A stretch of 64,000 nucleotides of DNA, taken from positions 5,685,152 through 5,749,151 of the forward strand of contig OZ024784.1 of NCBI GenBank assembly GCA_964017065.1, given 5' to 3'. Source of the stretch: Haliclona indistincta. Lineage: Eukaryota; Porifera; Demospongiae; Haplosclerida; Chalinidae. A program made the position numbers and the translations under genes. Below the pieces are notes generated by a model that ran no database searches, was not told the DNA's origin, and worked only from the letters and a program-made list of their open reading frames with translations. This document shows, one piece after another, positions 26,636-43,892 of the stretch. Within the stretch, counting starts at the first letter, position 1, and each line of letters begins with the position of its first letter.

Positions 26636-28089
26636 CAATGAAGGTCCTGAGTGATGGATATAGCTTAGTGACTAGCACTCATTAATAATACAAGCAGCTG
26701 GACATGTTCCCAGATGGAGCAGCTGTACATGTAGCTAAAGAGCTTTTAGTACAAGCCAACAGGAAAGAATACTACCACATGCCCCATGCTGGTTTGCTTG
26801 TTTACTCAGCATGTTGATAATAAATAGAACCTTCCCACAGACCACTAATGTTCAAAAATAGGATGTCACCTGCCATAAATTATTGTATGCAAGATTTGTG
26901 GTGATGCTTCAATACTATAAGAAGTTTGTATATGAGAATAATAATCATGCCAAATTCACCAGTGCAGCAAGATCGCCTAATCAACAAGACAATCAGCAGT
27001 TGTAGTTTTGACTATAGACAATCCGGGATTTTTAAAGAAGTATAAATAAGTTAATATCCACTTCCTTGATATAAAATTAATTCTCTACATGGTTCTGCGT
27101 GGGGACTATGTAAGCAGTACACATATATCTGAGTTGCACTATAGAAACAGTAAAAAATGAAGACAGGCTTTAAGCCTTGCCCTTTGCTAAATCTTAGTAA
27201 GAAAAATATAGTTAGTACAGAGCTGGTGTACAATAACTAGATCACCTGGTTGACAGACAGTCTACAAATGCTCATGTTTATATAGCAAGGAATACAAGCT
27301 TCCAATATCAAAAAGTGCTGGTGAGAATTCAACAATGTTTATGTTTATAGTAGTGATTGAAACCAGGTGAGTGTCAGCTGATGAGGGGAAACCAAGAATC
27401 AGCTGATGCATTCCAAACACAATTACTGTTACAGGGTCTTTAAAAATAGCTTTACACAAACCATTAATGCCATGGTCTGTTAGTATACTTGTTGAAAGGC
27501 TAACAAGAATGAATACACGTTGTTAACATGCAAAACACCTGCACAATACTTGTGGCAGTGTGCCGACAACGCACGCGTTTTTACACACGCACACGTGAAC
27601 TCCATATAAGGGGATGAGAACCCACGCAAGCGCTAAGATTGCGCAATCCGGTGGCGCGATAATTTCCAACGCTACAATGTAATTGGCGGCACTAAAGTCC
27701 GCGCATTTTTGTAACCACACCTCACGAGTGCTAACGCTGCATTTCAGTTGCCCGCCATTTTCGCCACACGGAGCTTTTGTTAATAAGAGATCTGCGTAGT
27801 TTTTAGGCTTTTGCGAGTGAACAAAGCTTTTAAACAAGTTCAGAAGAGGCTACTTGGAATTGGAATCATTTTACCAACTGTTCAGAGAAGATCACACGGA
27901 TCTAAAGCGTACAAGGAAGCAGTAAACTATCCGCGGACGGAACAGCCCCGCCATTATCCTTTGGTCAGCTGATTTGGACAGAGTAAACATTCTCTCAACC
28001 CACCTGAGTGGCCAAATATTGATTGCACTGGTTGATCGGACTAACTAAACAAGCTCTATTTGTGCAAAAGAGAGCTATAATACAGCACC
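26636..28089. other. Intergenic region between WDR55 and TFAP4
   Basis: No convincing coding exon. The 3' half (27500-28089) is richer in CG and contains GCGC, CACGTG and CCGCCAT-like motifs, as expected for promoters; it must hold the TFAP4 5' UTR. The short open frame on the minus strand at 27523-27837 crosses this promoter-like part and shows no domain. The 5' half is AT-rich without repeats that I can see. Confidence 0.5.
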
Positions 28090-29161
28090 ATGGATCCATC
28101 TGCGTTTGGGCCGTTTTTTCCTTCGCCTTTAGCTACGGCCATCCCGCCGGGTATGCGATACCCTTTTACTCCTACTAGTGTCGGAGCGAGAGGTATGGTA
28201 TTCTACCCTCAGCCACTAACAGTATCTGAATCACCAAATCAACCGTCGGTACAGCTAGACAGGTAAAAAGCTTGCGTGTGTCATTTGCTGTGAAAGTGTT
28301 AATTTCAAAAACGCTTCGCGTTATGACTATAGATCTAATGATTTGATAAAAAATAACAGTATTATCTGTCCTTTTAGTCCATCCTCACCAAGAGATTCGC
28401 CATCGCCTAAGCGCCCAGTGGACAAGAAGCTTAGGAGGCAGATTGCAAATTCTAATGAAAGGCGACGAATGCAGAGTATCAACTCAGGATTCCATGCTTT
28501 GAGACTACTGATGCCACACCTGCAAGGCGAAAAACTCAGCAAGGTTTTTTAAAAAGTGGAATAATCATCTTAATTCATCACATTTTTTGCACAGGCATCT
28601 ATCCTACAACATGCAGCTGAGCACATATTCAGACTAAACCAGGAAAGAGAGCGGCTCACACAACAAAACACAGCTCTGCGTGTAATGCTATCACGGTACA
28701 TAGATGGTAGAGGAGAGACATGTGGAGATGGTAAAGTGAGCAAGGCTACTAGTCCCATCGTTGTAGATGATGAAGAAGCTGCAAAGAAAGAGCTTGAAGA
28801 GATATTTGCTACCAGGCATCGCATGGAAGTAATCAAGGAAGAACTGGAAAGAGAACGGACACTTCGGATACGGGCTGAAGCAGCTAGCAGAGCACTACAA
28901 GATCAATTAGCTACCGATGACTCTGACGATTGTTCTGATTCTGAAGGCTATAGCAGTCGAAAGAGACCACGTGTAACACCAGAACCCAAAAATAATCTAG
29001 ACATCATTGTGCGAGCAATCAGACAAATCGAAGGAGATGCTTTCAGTCGTTCAACTACACCTACCTGTTCTACTCAAGAGCGAACTGTTGGGTTTATTCC
29101 TATAACCACTTCAACTGACAGTTCAAGATTGAGTCCGGTCACACCAGTTTATGCTTCATAA
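28090..29161 (+). CDS. TFAP4: bHLH-leucine zipper transcription factor AP-4
   Basis: Three exons (28090-28262, 28378-28543, 28595-29161) encode 301 residues, close in domain order to vertebrate TFAP4 (about 338). The basic region and helix 1 read IANSNERRRMQSINSGFHAL, then LMPHLQGEKLSKASILQHAA for the loop and helix 2, then the first zipper EHIFRLNQERERL. The ANSNERRRMQSIN string is diagnostic of AP-4, which binds CAGCTG E-boxes as a homodimer. A second coiled segment (about residues 150-195, AAKKELEEIFATRHRMEVI) fits the second zipper. The N-terminus is Pro-rich (MDPSAFGPFFPSPLATAIPP). An acidic Ser/Asp patch (DDSDDCSDSE) and a KRPR basic patch follow the coils. Confidence 0.94.
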
Positions 29162-29718
29162 AAACTACTGCCCTTCTCTCAACATTATACCACTTTTATT
29201 TATTCCAGCTGTGGGGTTCCACAAAATAACCAGCTCAGTCCAAATCACCTGACAAGCCGTGTGCTATAAACCGTGTATTTAAACTCTCATAAAGACTTGT
29301 CTCTTGCCAGTAATTTAGTAAACCTTTAGACTCACTCACACAGTACTCCTTATCCCCTTTCATTGCTGTGTAGCTCACTTTGTAGCCTGTTAATTGTGTT
29401 CATTATTCAGCTGCAGACTCACTCTTGTATAATAACTGTCTTTACCTATTTCACTTCCACTAGCAACGCCTTATCAATAGCTATTGACTACCAGCGTCCA
29501 TCAAAGATGAGCATGGTGTCTATGCTGTCATTGCCCGGGTGACATGCACGTACACAATAGTATGGGAACAGTACATATTTTTAGCTTACTATGGGCTGAC
29601 AATGTATTTTACAAACAAAATAACTGAAAGCAACACACGACCACCTGTACACACAAAATTTTATTTCAAGACTGTTTCACTACACACTACATGTATAGGT
29701 AAGTGATTGTGAATACAA

Positions 29719-30228
29719 CTATGCAGAACAGCTGAGCTGTGTGGTGTGTGGTAACAGCTGTCCAGCATAGGATGATGATGCAATGTAATACTCTAGAGGA
29801 AATGCATGACCCTCCCAAGACTTGCTGATAGGATTCATTGCAACATTAACAGTGTTGCCTAGCAACTTAAGTTGACTCATTTCAAATACATTGATTGTGT
29901 ACAAGCTATTCATAGCACATAATCCAAACAGGACATGAATTAGAACTGAAGCAAGCACATGTAAGGCTGTATCAATCATGAAATGCATTGGAACTGTCTC
30001 AAATTAGATCTAGGTAGTTATAACTTATTGATCATCACTACCGTAAAACTAATGGTACCAATTTTTTCGGCAAAGCTAGATATTATCAATCCATGTTTCA
30101 GACGATGCGTCAATACAAATGCATGCATAAACTGACAGTGTTCATTTTCAGCAGTCACCGAGTGAGGATCTGAAACAGCATGGCAATAATTTGCAATTTG
30201 CCACCTAAGGGGTTCACAGTACAACAAC
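29719..30228 (-). CDS. Possible 3' exons of an unrecognised membrane protein
   Basis: Two open stretches on the minus strand can be joined: about 30190-30058 (WQIANYCHAVSDPHS, HGLIISSFAEKI) through a GT donor to an exon starting near 29998 that ends at TAG 29719. The second exon has a hydrophobic segment (ALHVLASVLIHVLFGLCAMN) and then a polar tail. Upstream exons were not found with confidence. The amino-acid composition looks coding, but I do not recognise the family; it could also be chance open frames in the 1.6 kb between TFAP4 and CYFIP. Confidence 0.3.
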
Positions 30229-30793
30229 ACAAAAATTGAAAGTGTCCTGAATTACTGTAGCTAAGTTATTGGCAGTTATTATGAATGCCTACATACTGTA
30301 ACAGTCTCAGATACAGTAAACAAATTGGTCACAAGGGAAGTTACACGACTATTTATCCCACTGCTTACCTAGTGTTTAATGTTTTCACAGCTCTAAATCT
30401 TTTCAAGAGGTAATATTATAAGCCAGTGACATGTAGCAAAAAGCTAGAGCCGAGCAGCATGCCCTGAAGAGAGAAAAGTTAATATGTGTCAATTTATAAT
30501 TATTCATGAGAAACAAATGAAGATTTTGCCAGAAATGTGCCTTGTTACTAGCACTAACGTATTGTGGAGATAGAAGAAAGTTCTCCAATCGGAAAAAGAA
30601 GAATACAAAGCGGAAAACAGGATTAACCTACCTTTGTCAAGCTTACACAGTTGACATCTTATGTCTGGCCTCGTGCGGCCATGACAGGTCTAATATCCCG
30701 TGTTTGTCCGCTTATGGTATTCTACACGAGTAACACGAACACAACCCCCGTAAATTTATCCGTGCAGTGTGATTGACACCGCTTCCAAGCAAA
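30229..30793. other. Region upstream of CYFIP
   Basis: No convincing exon on either strand. The last 200 bases contain CG-rich motifs and must include the CYFIP 5' UTR. A Cys/Lys-rich open frame at 30542-30733 has no recognisable domain. Confidence 0.4.
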
Positions 30794-36856
<6,063 letters not shown>

Positions 36857-37135
36857 TACTGACATCTCTTTGTGCACACTTCTGCACGAAGCAGTCAAAC
36901 TTAAAAATTTCCTTTATTAGAAAAAATCTATTCTACAGTCACTATTGTCCTGTACTGTTGTTCCCTTCTCTAGAGTAGTTTGTTCACTTTTTATTACAAT
37001 AAGTAGGTTCGTTTTGTAGAATGTAAATCATGAATTAACTGACGTGTGTTTGTCATCTCACTCTCTCTTGTGTGTTTAAAATCATTGATCAGCAAACTGT
37101 AATCATGATTGTGGAAGGGACTGCAGTATGATGTC

Positions 37136-37734
37136 TTAACCCTTTAACCCCTATTGTCGCCTTTTGGCGACATACATACTTCAGACACCATAACTTTATC
37201 AAAAAGTGTTGAAATATCCCAAAATTAAGGCAAATTGAAGAATACAAATAACCGCAAAAAATCCAGTGGTTTTCGGCGCGTCCCCTGCGCTAAACGTTAT
37301 GGCGACGGCATTTCTATGGCTTCAGTGCAAATTTCACAACATTTTAGGAGAAACAAAATGGCTGCCAAGACATTTTGGACATTTTATGGCTTCAGGGTGC
37401 TCGGAAACACATTTTTGTGCATTCTCTATGATCTGGGCTACATTTTGCACTCACCAAAACCACTGCTATCTGTGTGTACTTTTCAGTAGCCAGCCCCAAA
37501 GTACTAACTTTGAGCAAAATTTGACAAGGTCGTTGCACTTTATCGGCTTCACTTTCGAAGTGGGAGGGGCATATCGACCGACTTGAGTGTGGGCAATTGC
37601 GGCTACTCACTGGCGTAAAAGGACGCAAATTTGAGACCAGTAGCACAAAAGACACACGAGATATTCACGAGAGAAGTGGTCAGCATTTACGAGGTTAAAA
37701 TTTCAGCAAGATAATTTAGTAATTAAAGGGTTAA
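37136..37734. mobile_element. piggyBac-type MITE
   Basis: The left end reads TTAACCCTTTAACCCC (37136-37151); the right end is AATTAAAGGGTTAA closing at 37734. This is a TTAA duplication with CCCTTTAA inverted termini, as for piggyBac movers. A second inner palindrome TGTCGCCTTTTGGCGACA lies at 37156-37173. The 599 bases have no transposase, so the element is non-autonomous. It ends about 50 bases beyond the POLR1D stop. Confidence 0.75.
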
Positions 37735-37784
37735 AGATCAAGTTGTAAAAATTAATAATTACTAGGTGCTGGTTACAAACAGTA

Positions 37785-38747
37785 CTAAGATTCACTTTCA
37801 TCTGGTTGAGTTTTGATATTATTTGGGTTATTAATCTTGAACGTATCCATGCTTGTCTGGAACACCACAGAGGAGTAGTGTGCAAGGACAAAATTCTTAA
37901 TACCTTAAAAGTTGTCAGTACATGTTCAGAAAGCTGTTTCAAATCCTCTAGGCCTTGTCGCATCACATCAGCAGCAGGTTCACCTGTGATAATTGATGTA
38001 GGTTAGACATCAATTTTTGCAGAATGCATCAGACAAGAATCCTATGCCGTATTTCTTCTAAAGATTCGGCACCCTTTTTTTCGGCACGTCGCTGAAATGC
38101 GTACTAAACCTCTAATTTCGGCAAGCGCTTTGGTTCTTCGTCACATCAAGTCAACAGCCTGACATGAAAAGTCCTGTAATTCATGGAAAAGAGCTGTAGA
38201 CGCGTTCTCGTTCAAACACATGCTCGTCGCCACACCTCTAATTATTCAGTGCTTCTGCCACAATTACCTCCAAATATTGGGCAAGCAAATCTGAAATAAT
38301 TATTTATTTTGCACCGAATTTTTAGAAGAAATACGGTAAACACAGACAATCATGTCCATGCCATAGTAACTTATCCTTCAACACATGACTCATTCTCCAT
38401 GCTCTCTCATGCAATGTGTTGGTAAAGTATAAAATTGTGTCACCGTTTGTTTGAATTCTCAAATTGATCTTTTTCTCAGATGGATGTGGTACACTGTAAC
38501 CGCAAAATGTGACGACTGGGCTAGAGAGAATAATGTCATAATACTAGATAATCAACAGTGCCAACTTTTTCATGAGCATCCATCGAAGGGCGTTTCCTAG
38601 GGTGTGGTCTTCACCATGCAACACGAACGTGGCGCAACTGGCATCATCTTTGTCATCTAGAGGGAGCTTTTAAAAATCGACCATCAAAATCGTACTTATT
38701 AATAAACTTACTACTTCAAGACGACTACTTTGTGGTCCAGTAGACAT
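37785..38747 (-). CDS. POLR1D: RNA polymerase I/III subunit RPAC2
   Basis: RPAC2 (AC19) pairs with RPAC1 as the alpha-like assembly platform of RNA polymerases I and III. Five exons in transcript order (38747-38712, 38666-38566, 38520-38444, 37983-37904, 37856-37785) total 366 bases, 121 residues (human 133). The alpha-like motif is clear: [20 protein letters not shown] followed by [20 protein letters not shown], then the helix [19 protein letters not shown]. The tail is short and polar. The start [12 protein letters not shown] lacks the longer human N-terminus. The third intron (38443-37984) is long because it holds a MITE. The gene is divergent from the VAMP7-like gene (232 bases between starts). 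Confidence 0.93.
38045..38338. mobile_element. MITE in POLR1D intron 3
   Basis: Inverted ends: GCCGTATTTCTTCTAAA at 38046 pairs with TTTAGAAGAAATACGGT at 38321-38337; the subterminal AGATTCGGCACC and GCACCGAATTTT also pair. TA at both edges suggests a Tc1/mariner-type duplication. About 290 bases, no coding frame. Confidence 0.8.
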
Positions 38748-38979
38748 CGTAGTAGTAGCCACGTGGGTGGATCGGGAACGAGCCTATAGTATAGGATTCG
38801 TTTATGGGCGCGGTCTGTTATGATCACGGTACGGTCATGTGTAACTTGCAACTAGCTGGATAATGATCTGACGCCTTGTCCAAGAGTTCTAGATCTACAA
38901 ACCACTCATTCCCTGTAAGTATCTGGCTTGTTACAACAGCCATCCCTACAGTATATTATTTCCTTGTCTAGATACGGTT

Positions 38980-41092
38980 ATGTCTTCTTACGGCACGTTA
39001 CGTTCCATTCAGAGCATAGGAATTGTGTACTCTGTAGTAGCCAGAGGTGCCACTGTGCTGGCTTGCTATGCTACGTGCCAAGGAAACTTTTCTGAGGTAG
39101 TTCCACGAGTACTGAATGTGATAACCACCTCAGAAGAGTCACAAATGAGCTATGCCTACAATGGGTAAGTGACTCTGACTAGGAAGTGCAGCAAACAGAA
39201 TGCCTTTTGTTCTACAGGTACATGTTCCATTATATTTGTGATGAGATGCTCATAATCATGTGTATAACAGATGATGTGAGTTGAAATTATGCTTTTTGAC
39301 AAAAACATGGTGTAGAACATGCATATGTATAGCCTCGTCCCCAGTCCCTCATTCAAAAGAGGGCCTGGTATACACTGACTGCGCACGCGCAGGAAAACAC
39401 GTGCACATGATGACTTCTTAATTACAGGAGTCGACCTTCAGCGTGAAGGTACATGTACACACTAACGACTGGAGCACAAAAGATAGAGCATCCTCAAACG
39501 ACATCTCTGTAATCCTCTAGGAGGGGCTCGAGCGTAGCTGACCAGCAGCCGTGTGTTCACTGACAGTGAGCTGTATTATTTACTACGTCATACGTGGTAC
39601 GGACGTGTACCGAAGGTATCCTATTTCCCCAGAAAATCTGGGAAATCTGGAGCATGCGCAGTCAGTGTATACCAGGCCCTCTTTTGAATGAGGGACTGGG
39701 GACGAGGCTAGCATAATTTATGTAGAACATGCATGTGTAGAACATGTATGTGTTCAGAACCTCTCTATAACAGACAAGTTGGTTTATGTCTGTTATTATG
39801 AAGGTGTCTCTTACATGAACGTTCAATCTGTATTGTTTGGAGGTGTCTGCTACAGCGGTTTCACTACTTCTTGCAATCTAAAAGCGTAAACCGTAGAGCG
39901 TAAACCGTGTTCAATCTAAATCACGCAATGTAATAAACCTTCCAAATAAGGCACGGATGACGCTTTACGCTTTTGCGGCTGTTGCAAGGAGTAATAAAAC
40001 CGCTGTATCAGGAGTGTTCGTTGAGAGAGGTTCCACTACACATGTATTTGAGGAAAACACATAACAGTCATGTATAGGTGTATTCTGTGAGAATGCTCTG
40101 GTTCAGCTGATTATTAGTCAGACTAGAATAGCTGCTCCTGACCTTCTCTGAAGAGTGGAGAGATCAGCATTCTTGAAAAGGGTCGGTTGTAAGATTTAAT
40201 TCCTGTTTTTGTAAAAGTTACAGAGATTGCTAACTTAGTGCCATAAGTTGATCGTTCTGTCATTAAAAAAAATTGTGTTCAGATGATCACTAGTAAAAAA
40301 TATTGTTGATCAGTAACTCAATACTTATTTACAGGATTTTGAACGCTCAAAGGCTTTCTTGTTTTTGGAACAAATCAAAAACAGGTAAGACTCATTGACT
40401 CAGATATCTACCTCTCTCTCTCTCACTGTCTCTCTCTCTGCTGATGTGCACAGCTTTGTCGACACATATGGCGACAATACGTATAAAATCCAACCATACT
40501 CACTTAGTAAGAGCTTTGGAGAGACACTGGCAAGAAACATGGTTAGTAATATTGGTGTGTTTAGTACTATTGTGGGTATTTGTATAGGAAATGTATTCTG
40601 AAGACAGGTATCTAGATGTCAGCACTGATCCCAGTTTGATCCGGTTAGATAACATAAGAGTAAAAAATTTAGGCAAGTTCACTATGTTCGAGTATTTATT
40701 GCTTTTTACTGACTATTTTTAATGCAGATGTTTCCTCTGATAGTGGAAGAAACATAGAACCTTTAGAACTACTGAGTTCAGATGACAATTTGAGCTTAAG
40801 AAGCCTCCCCTTTGCCAGTGCAGAGGTGAGTGTGTGTGTATTTATTTCTCATGTGCAGTGTATATTGTGTGTATTCTATTAGGACTCAACAGAGATCAGA
40901 AGACCCAGAAAATCGTGTAGAGACTGCTGTAGAAGAAATTATGGATACGTCATAGTGATGATAGTTTTATTGACCATACTAGTGGTACGATTCATTCCAA
41001 GCATTTTGTTCAGACTTATTTGTTTTTCTCTCCAGGGAATTGTCGCTGCAGTAGCAACTCTTATTGGTGTGGAAGAAGCGAAAAAAAATTAA
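38980..41092 (+). CDS. VAMP7: VAMP7-like longin protein with degenerate SNARE motif
   Basis: Eight exons (38980-39164, 39218-39275, 40335-40384, 40454-40541, 40588-40672, 40728-40825, 40883-40984, 41036-41092) give 240 residues, close to VAMP7 (220). The N-terminal longin domain matches well: VYSVVARGATVLACYATCQG, NFSEV, YMFHYICDEMLIIMCITDDD, FERSKAFLFLEQIKNRF. The region where VAMP7 has its R-SNARE helix reads NIRVKNLDVSSDSGRNIEPL and continues with Ser/Asp-rich sequence instead of regular heptads; a possible zero-layer Arg is present. A basic Cys-rich juxtamembrane stretch (RRPRKSCRDCCRRN) precedes a C-terminal membrane anchor (VIVMIVLLTILVGIVAAVAT). Intron 5 (40673-40727) has a GC donor. 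Likely endo-lysosomal or secretory; fusion ability is doubtful. The symbol marks the closest family, not proven orthology. Confidence 0.82.
39330..39710. mobile_element. MITE with about 57-base inverted repeats in the VAMP7-like intron
   Basis: The left arm starts TAGCCTCGTCCCCAGTCCCT at 39330 and runs through a GGGCCTGGTATACACTGACTG block; the right arm ending at 39710 is the near-perfect complement (GAGGGACTGGGGACGAGGCTA). Arms are about 57 bases. TA at the edges may be the target duplication. Copies of a GTAGAACATGCAT motif lie on both sides (39312-39324 and 39721-39745). Confidence 0.85.
39851..40007. mobile_element. Second, shorter MITE in the same VAMP7-like intron
   Basis: TACAGCGGTTTCACTACTTC at 39851 pairs with GAGTAATAAAACCGCTGTA ending at 40007; TTGCAA and AAAGCGTAAA blocks pair further in. 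About 157 bases, no coding frame, TA edges. Confidence 0.75.
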
Positions 41093-41221
41093 CTGATTTA
41101 TGTAATATTTTTCTGTGTAATGTATCATGCTTTTATCTCAACCTGATTATGTAATTTTTATCACTGGCTATTTATTATGTGATTTCCGTGTATTTTTGTA
41201 CATCTCCGTCCACGTGGTACA

Positions 41222-43101
41222 ATGGGAACCAAGCAAGAACTACTTCGTGCGATCAAGGCTATAGCCCCTCCGTTGACCTTCGAGGCACACAAAGGAACAT
41301 CAGGAAGAATAGGCATTGTAGGAGGGTCACTTGAGTAAGGAATGAACCGTCTGCAGCATCATGTTTTCGCCTTTACTAGATACACTGGTGCACCATACTT
41401 TGCTGCCATCACTGCTATGCGAGCAGTTAGTGACTGAGTATGTAGACGGCATTGTTTGACTATCCATCACAGGGCGCTGATCTTGCACACGTGTTTTGTC
41501 CTGAATCTGCTGCCTCTGTCATTAAGTCGTACTCACCTGACCTGATAGTGCACCCTCTACTGTGAGTGTGTCATGCACATGTCTTGTGCAATGTCTTTCT
41601 TTCTCATTGTCAAGTTCTGGAGATGCCGACACATCTAGCAGTGCTATTTCAGCCTGGTTCCCACGCCTACATTCTCTGGTTATAGGACCTGGGCTAGGAA
41701 GGGACCCTGCAATATTGGGGACTGTGAAAGTATGCACATCATTGTAAACTCTATTGTGTTAGGCTCTGAGTATGTTTGTGTGTTGATATTACGTCTTCCT
41801 TGTGGTACTCCTCTCTCATTCTCAGAAGCTCTTGTCAAGGCATGCAAACGCAATAACTATATTTTGTATTATGCCAAGTTTTTTACCTCGTTATACAAGC
41901 TATGAATGGTGTTGTTTTGTCTGTAGAAATTGTTGCAGACAGCAAAGGATCAACACAAAAACATTATCATTGATGCTGTGAGCACATGTCTTGTGTATTA
42001 GTAAATGTTTCTTATTAACGTTTGGTTGTTGTTGTTTTCAGGATGGTCTCTTTCTAATAACATCAGATCCTTCTCTTGTGATGGGCTATGCACCTGCTAT
42101 ACTCACACCAAATGCAGCAGAGTTCAGGAGACTTATGGAAAAGATGAAGGTATGGCATTATAATATAGCAGCAATAATAATATGAAACTTACAACAATGA
42201 TGTCAGAAGTGACAGATTGCCAAGCCAGACTGGCAGTGCTCTGACTGCTCTCCAATTATACTCTCATTTTTTGTCAGTATACTCGTGTGTTTGTCCGTAA
42301 GCTTGTACTGACGTCAAAGATGTTTGCCATTAGCCGTCAACGTGAATCTAAACCTCCTTATAATTAAATAATCTACACATCTAGAGAATGCTATGCATCA
42401 AAGCTGTGGCTTGTTTAAGTCTCATTTGCAAGCATGAAGATCATTTCATACAAGAATACAGCATGTACATGTGTTCACATGACCCTGCCATACAATACAA
42501 TTTTGTAATTGATTGTATTATTGTATAACGGCTTCTGTTTATTGACTTCCTTAATCACATTTTGTCCATCAGTCCTCCCATTGTGTCTCATTCTCTATGA
42601 TAGTGTACATCTAATGAACAGGACATTGAAAGTGAAACCAAGGAACTCGCTAAGTCTATGGGCGGAGTCACAGTACTCAGAAAGGGAAAAACAGATGTCA
42701 TCAGCAATGGAAATCATGGTTTGTCATCAAGCGGCTTCATGTATCATGTTTTAAAAATAATAGTCTTTGCTTTTCAGTGATTAGTTGTGAAGAGCAAGGC
42801 TGTCCTCGACGGTGTGGAGGCCAGGGAGACCTCTTATCTGGATCACTTGGTCTCTTTGTATACTGGGCCAGTCAAGCTGAATCCAGGTGCTCAAATCAAG
42901 CTCCGGTTTCTTACTGTTGCTCTACTCTTTAGATTAGGGTTCCTCAATGACATCACATTTCCAATGCTTGCAGCCTACTCTGCTAGTGTTTTAGTTAAGA
43001 GATGTGCAACTCATGCTTATGCTAGGCACAGAAGAGCTATGTTAGCCAGTGATCTAGTCCCAGCAGTTGAGGTGGTAGCAAGAGAACTTTTTGATGAATG
43101 A
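41222..43101 (+). CDS. NAXD: ATP-dependent NAD(P)H-hydrate dehydratase
   Basis: A repair enzyme that converts damaged (hydrated) NADH/NADPH back to the coenzyme, in the ribokinase-like superfamily (CARKD). Nine exons (41222-41334, 41380-41425, 41473-41561, 41615-41729, 41927-41977, 42042-42149, 42604-42718, 42778-42886, 42933-43101) give 304 residues. Motifs: [71 protein letters not shown] and the nucleotide/catalytic [12 protein letters not shown] with its conserved Asp. The 46-base intron 42887-42932 is needed to restore frame to [13 protein letters not shown]. The start has no mitochondrial presequence, so a cytosolic form is likely. The gene lies 129 bases after the VAMP7-like stop. The 454-base intron 42150-42603 shows no feature. 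Confidence 0.94.
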
Positions 43102-43237
43102 AAGAAGTTTGACAATAACACAATAGGAATACAATGAAATGTTTTGACTCAGAACTATTGACAAGAATGAACAAACAGTGACATTTGATGTGTGGTACAG
43201 TTTCCTACAGAAATGGTGTTACAGTATGTTGTGTGTG

Positions 43238-43892
43238 TCACAGCCTAGGCACTCCAATGCCTAAAAAGCTTCCCTTGGATCCAATAGTGTTCTTGACACT
43301 AGGTGTCACAGGCCTAGGCTTGTCTTCTGTCCAGAATCGAAATCCTTGTTTTGCTCTCTCGTAACAGGCACTCTGTGGTCTAGTCGATTTTCGATGTCCG
43401 CCAAGCTGACTCTGCATTGATTGCATTCTCTGTGATGTTAGTGTTGGTACTGTCAAGTGAAGCTGATTGTTGAGATCGCTGTTCCCTCTACAATAAAAAT
43501 AACTGATTTCTCCCATGTCGATTGTATGCCTTCTCTGTCGATTTTTATTCATCATATTTGGTCCTGTAGTAAGATTGTTATGTTTAGCTATGGTTAATAG
43601 CTGAAAAATTCTTTACCTGCAGGTGAGCACATTACTGTTACCATACCTGTTGGCAATTGAGGCATGCGGAATGCCTACAGGTAATGCAGCAGCATAAGCA
43701 GTGGTTTACGTGTTTTAGTTTATCTTACTACCTTGGCAACTTTCATTTTGCTCCAGTGGTCAGTGGTCCTTGTGCCATTGGAGGCATGTTTTGACCAGTA
43801 CTGGAAGCTGCAGAAGAGTGCATGCATGATATGTTGGCTGCACATGCAAGTATAGTTCATGCTGCTTACTCCTTAGCAGCTGAGGTAGACAT
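43238..43892 (-). CDS. Small basic protein, unrecognised
   Basis: Four exons in transcript order (43892-43870, 43807-43732, 43674-43647, 43563-43238) keep frame for 150 residues. It begins MSTSAAKDFQYWSKH and contains FRMPQLPTGPNMMNKN, RQRRHTIDMGEISYFYCRG and a C-terminal half rich in Arg, Lys, Ser and Gln (HRKSTRPQSACYERAKQGFR, KPRPVTPSVKNTIG). No signal peptide, membrane segment or catalytic motif. Short basic proteins with RPVTP-like pieces are common among ciliary and microtubule-associated proteins, but this is only a guess. It converges on NAXD (136 bases) and is divergent from the protocadherin (370 bases). Confidence 0.6.

Noticed and set aside
27523..27837. 104-codon minus-strand frame upstream of TFAP4
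   Set aside because: Overlaps CG-rich promoter-like sequence, odd Cys-rich end, no splice signals or family features.
37235..37655. Overlapping open frames on both strands after CYFIP
   Set aside because: All inside the TTAA-ended MITE; no transposase motif.
42787..42932. Longer alternative frame [15 protein letters not shown] before the last NAXD exon
   Set aside because: The other frame carries the conserved [12 protein letters not shown] motif; a 46-base intron (42887-42932) then restores the family C-terminus.
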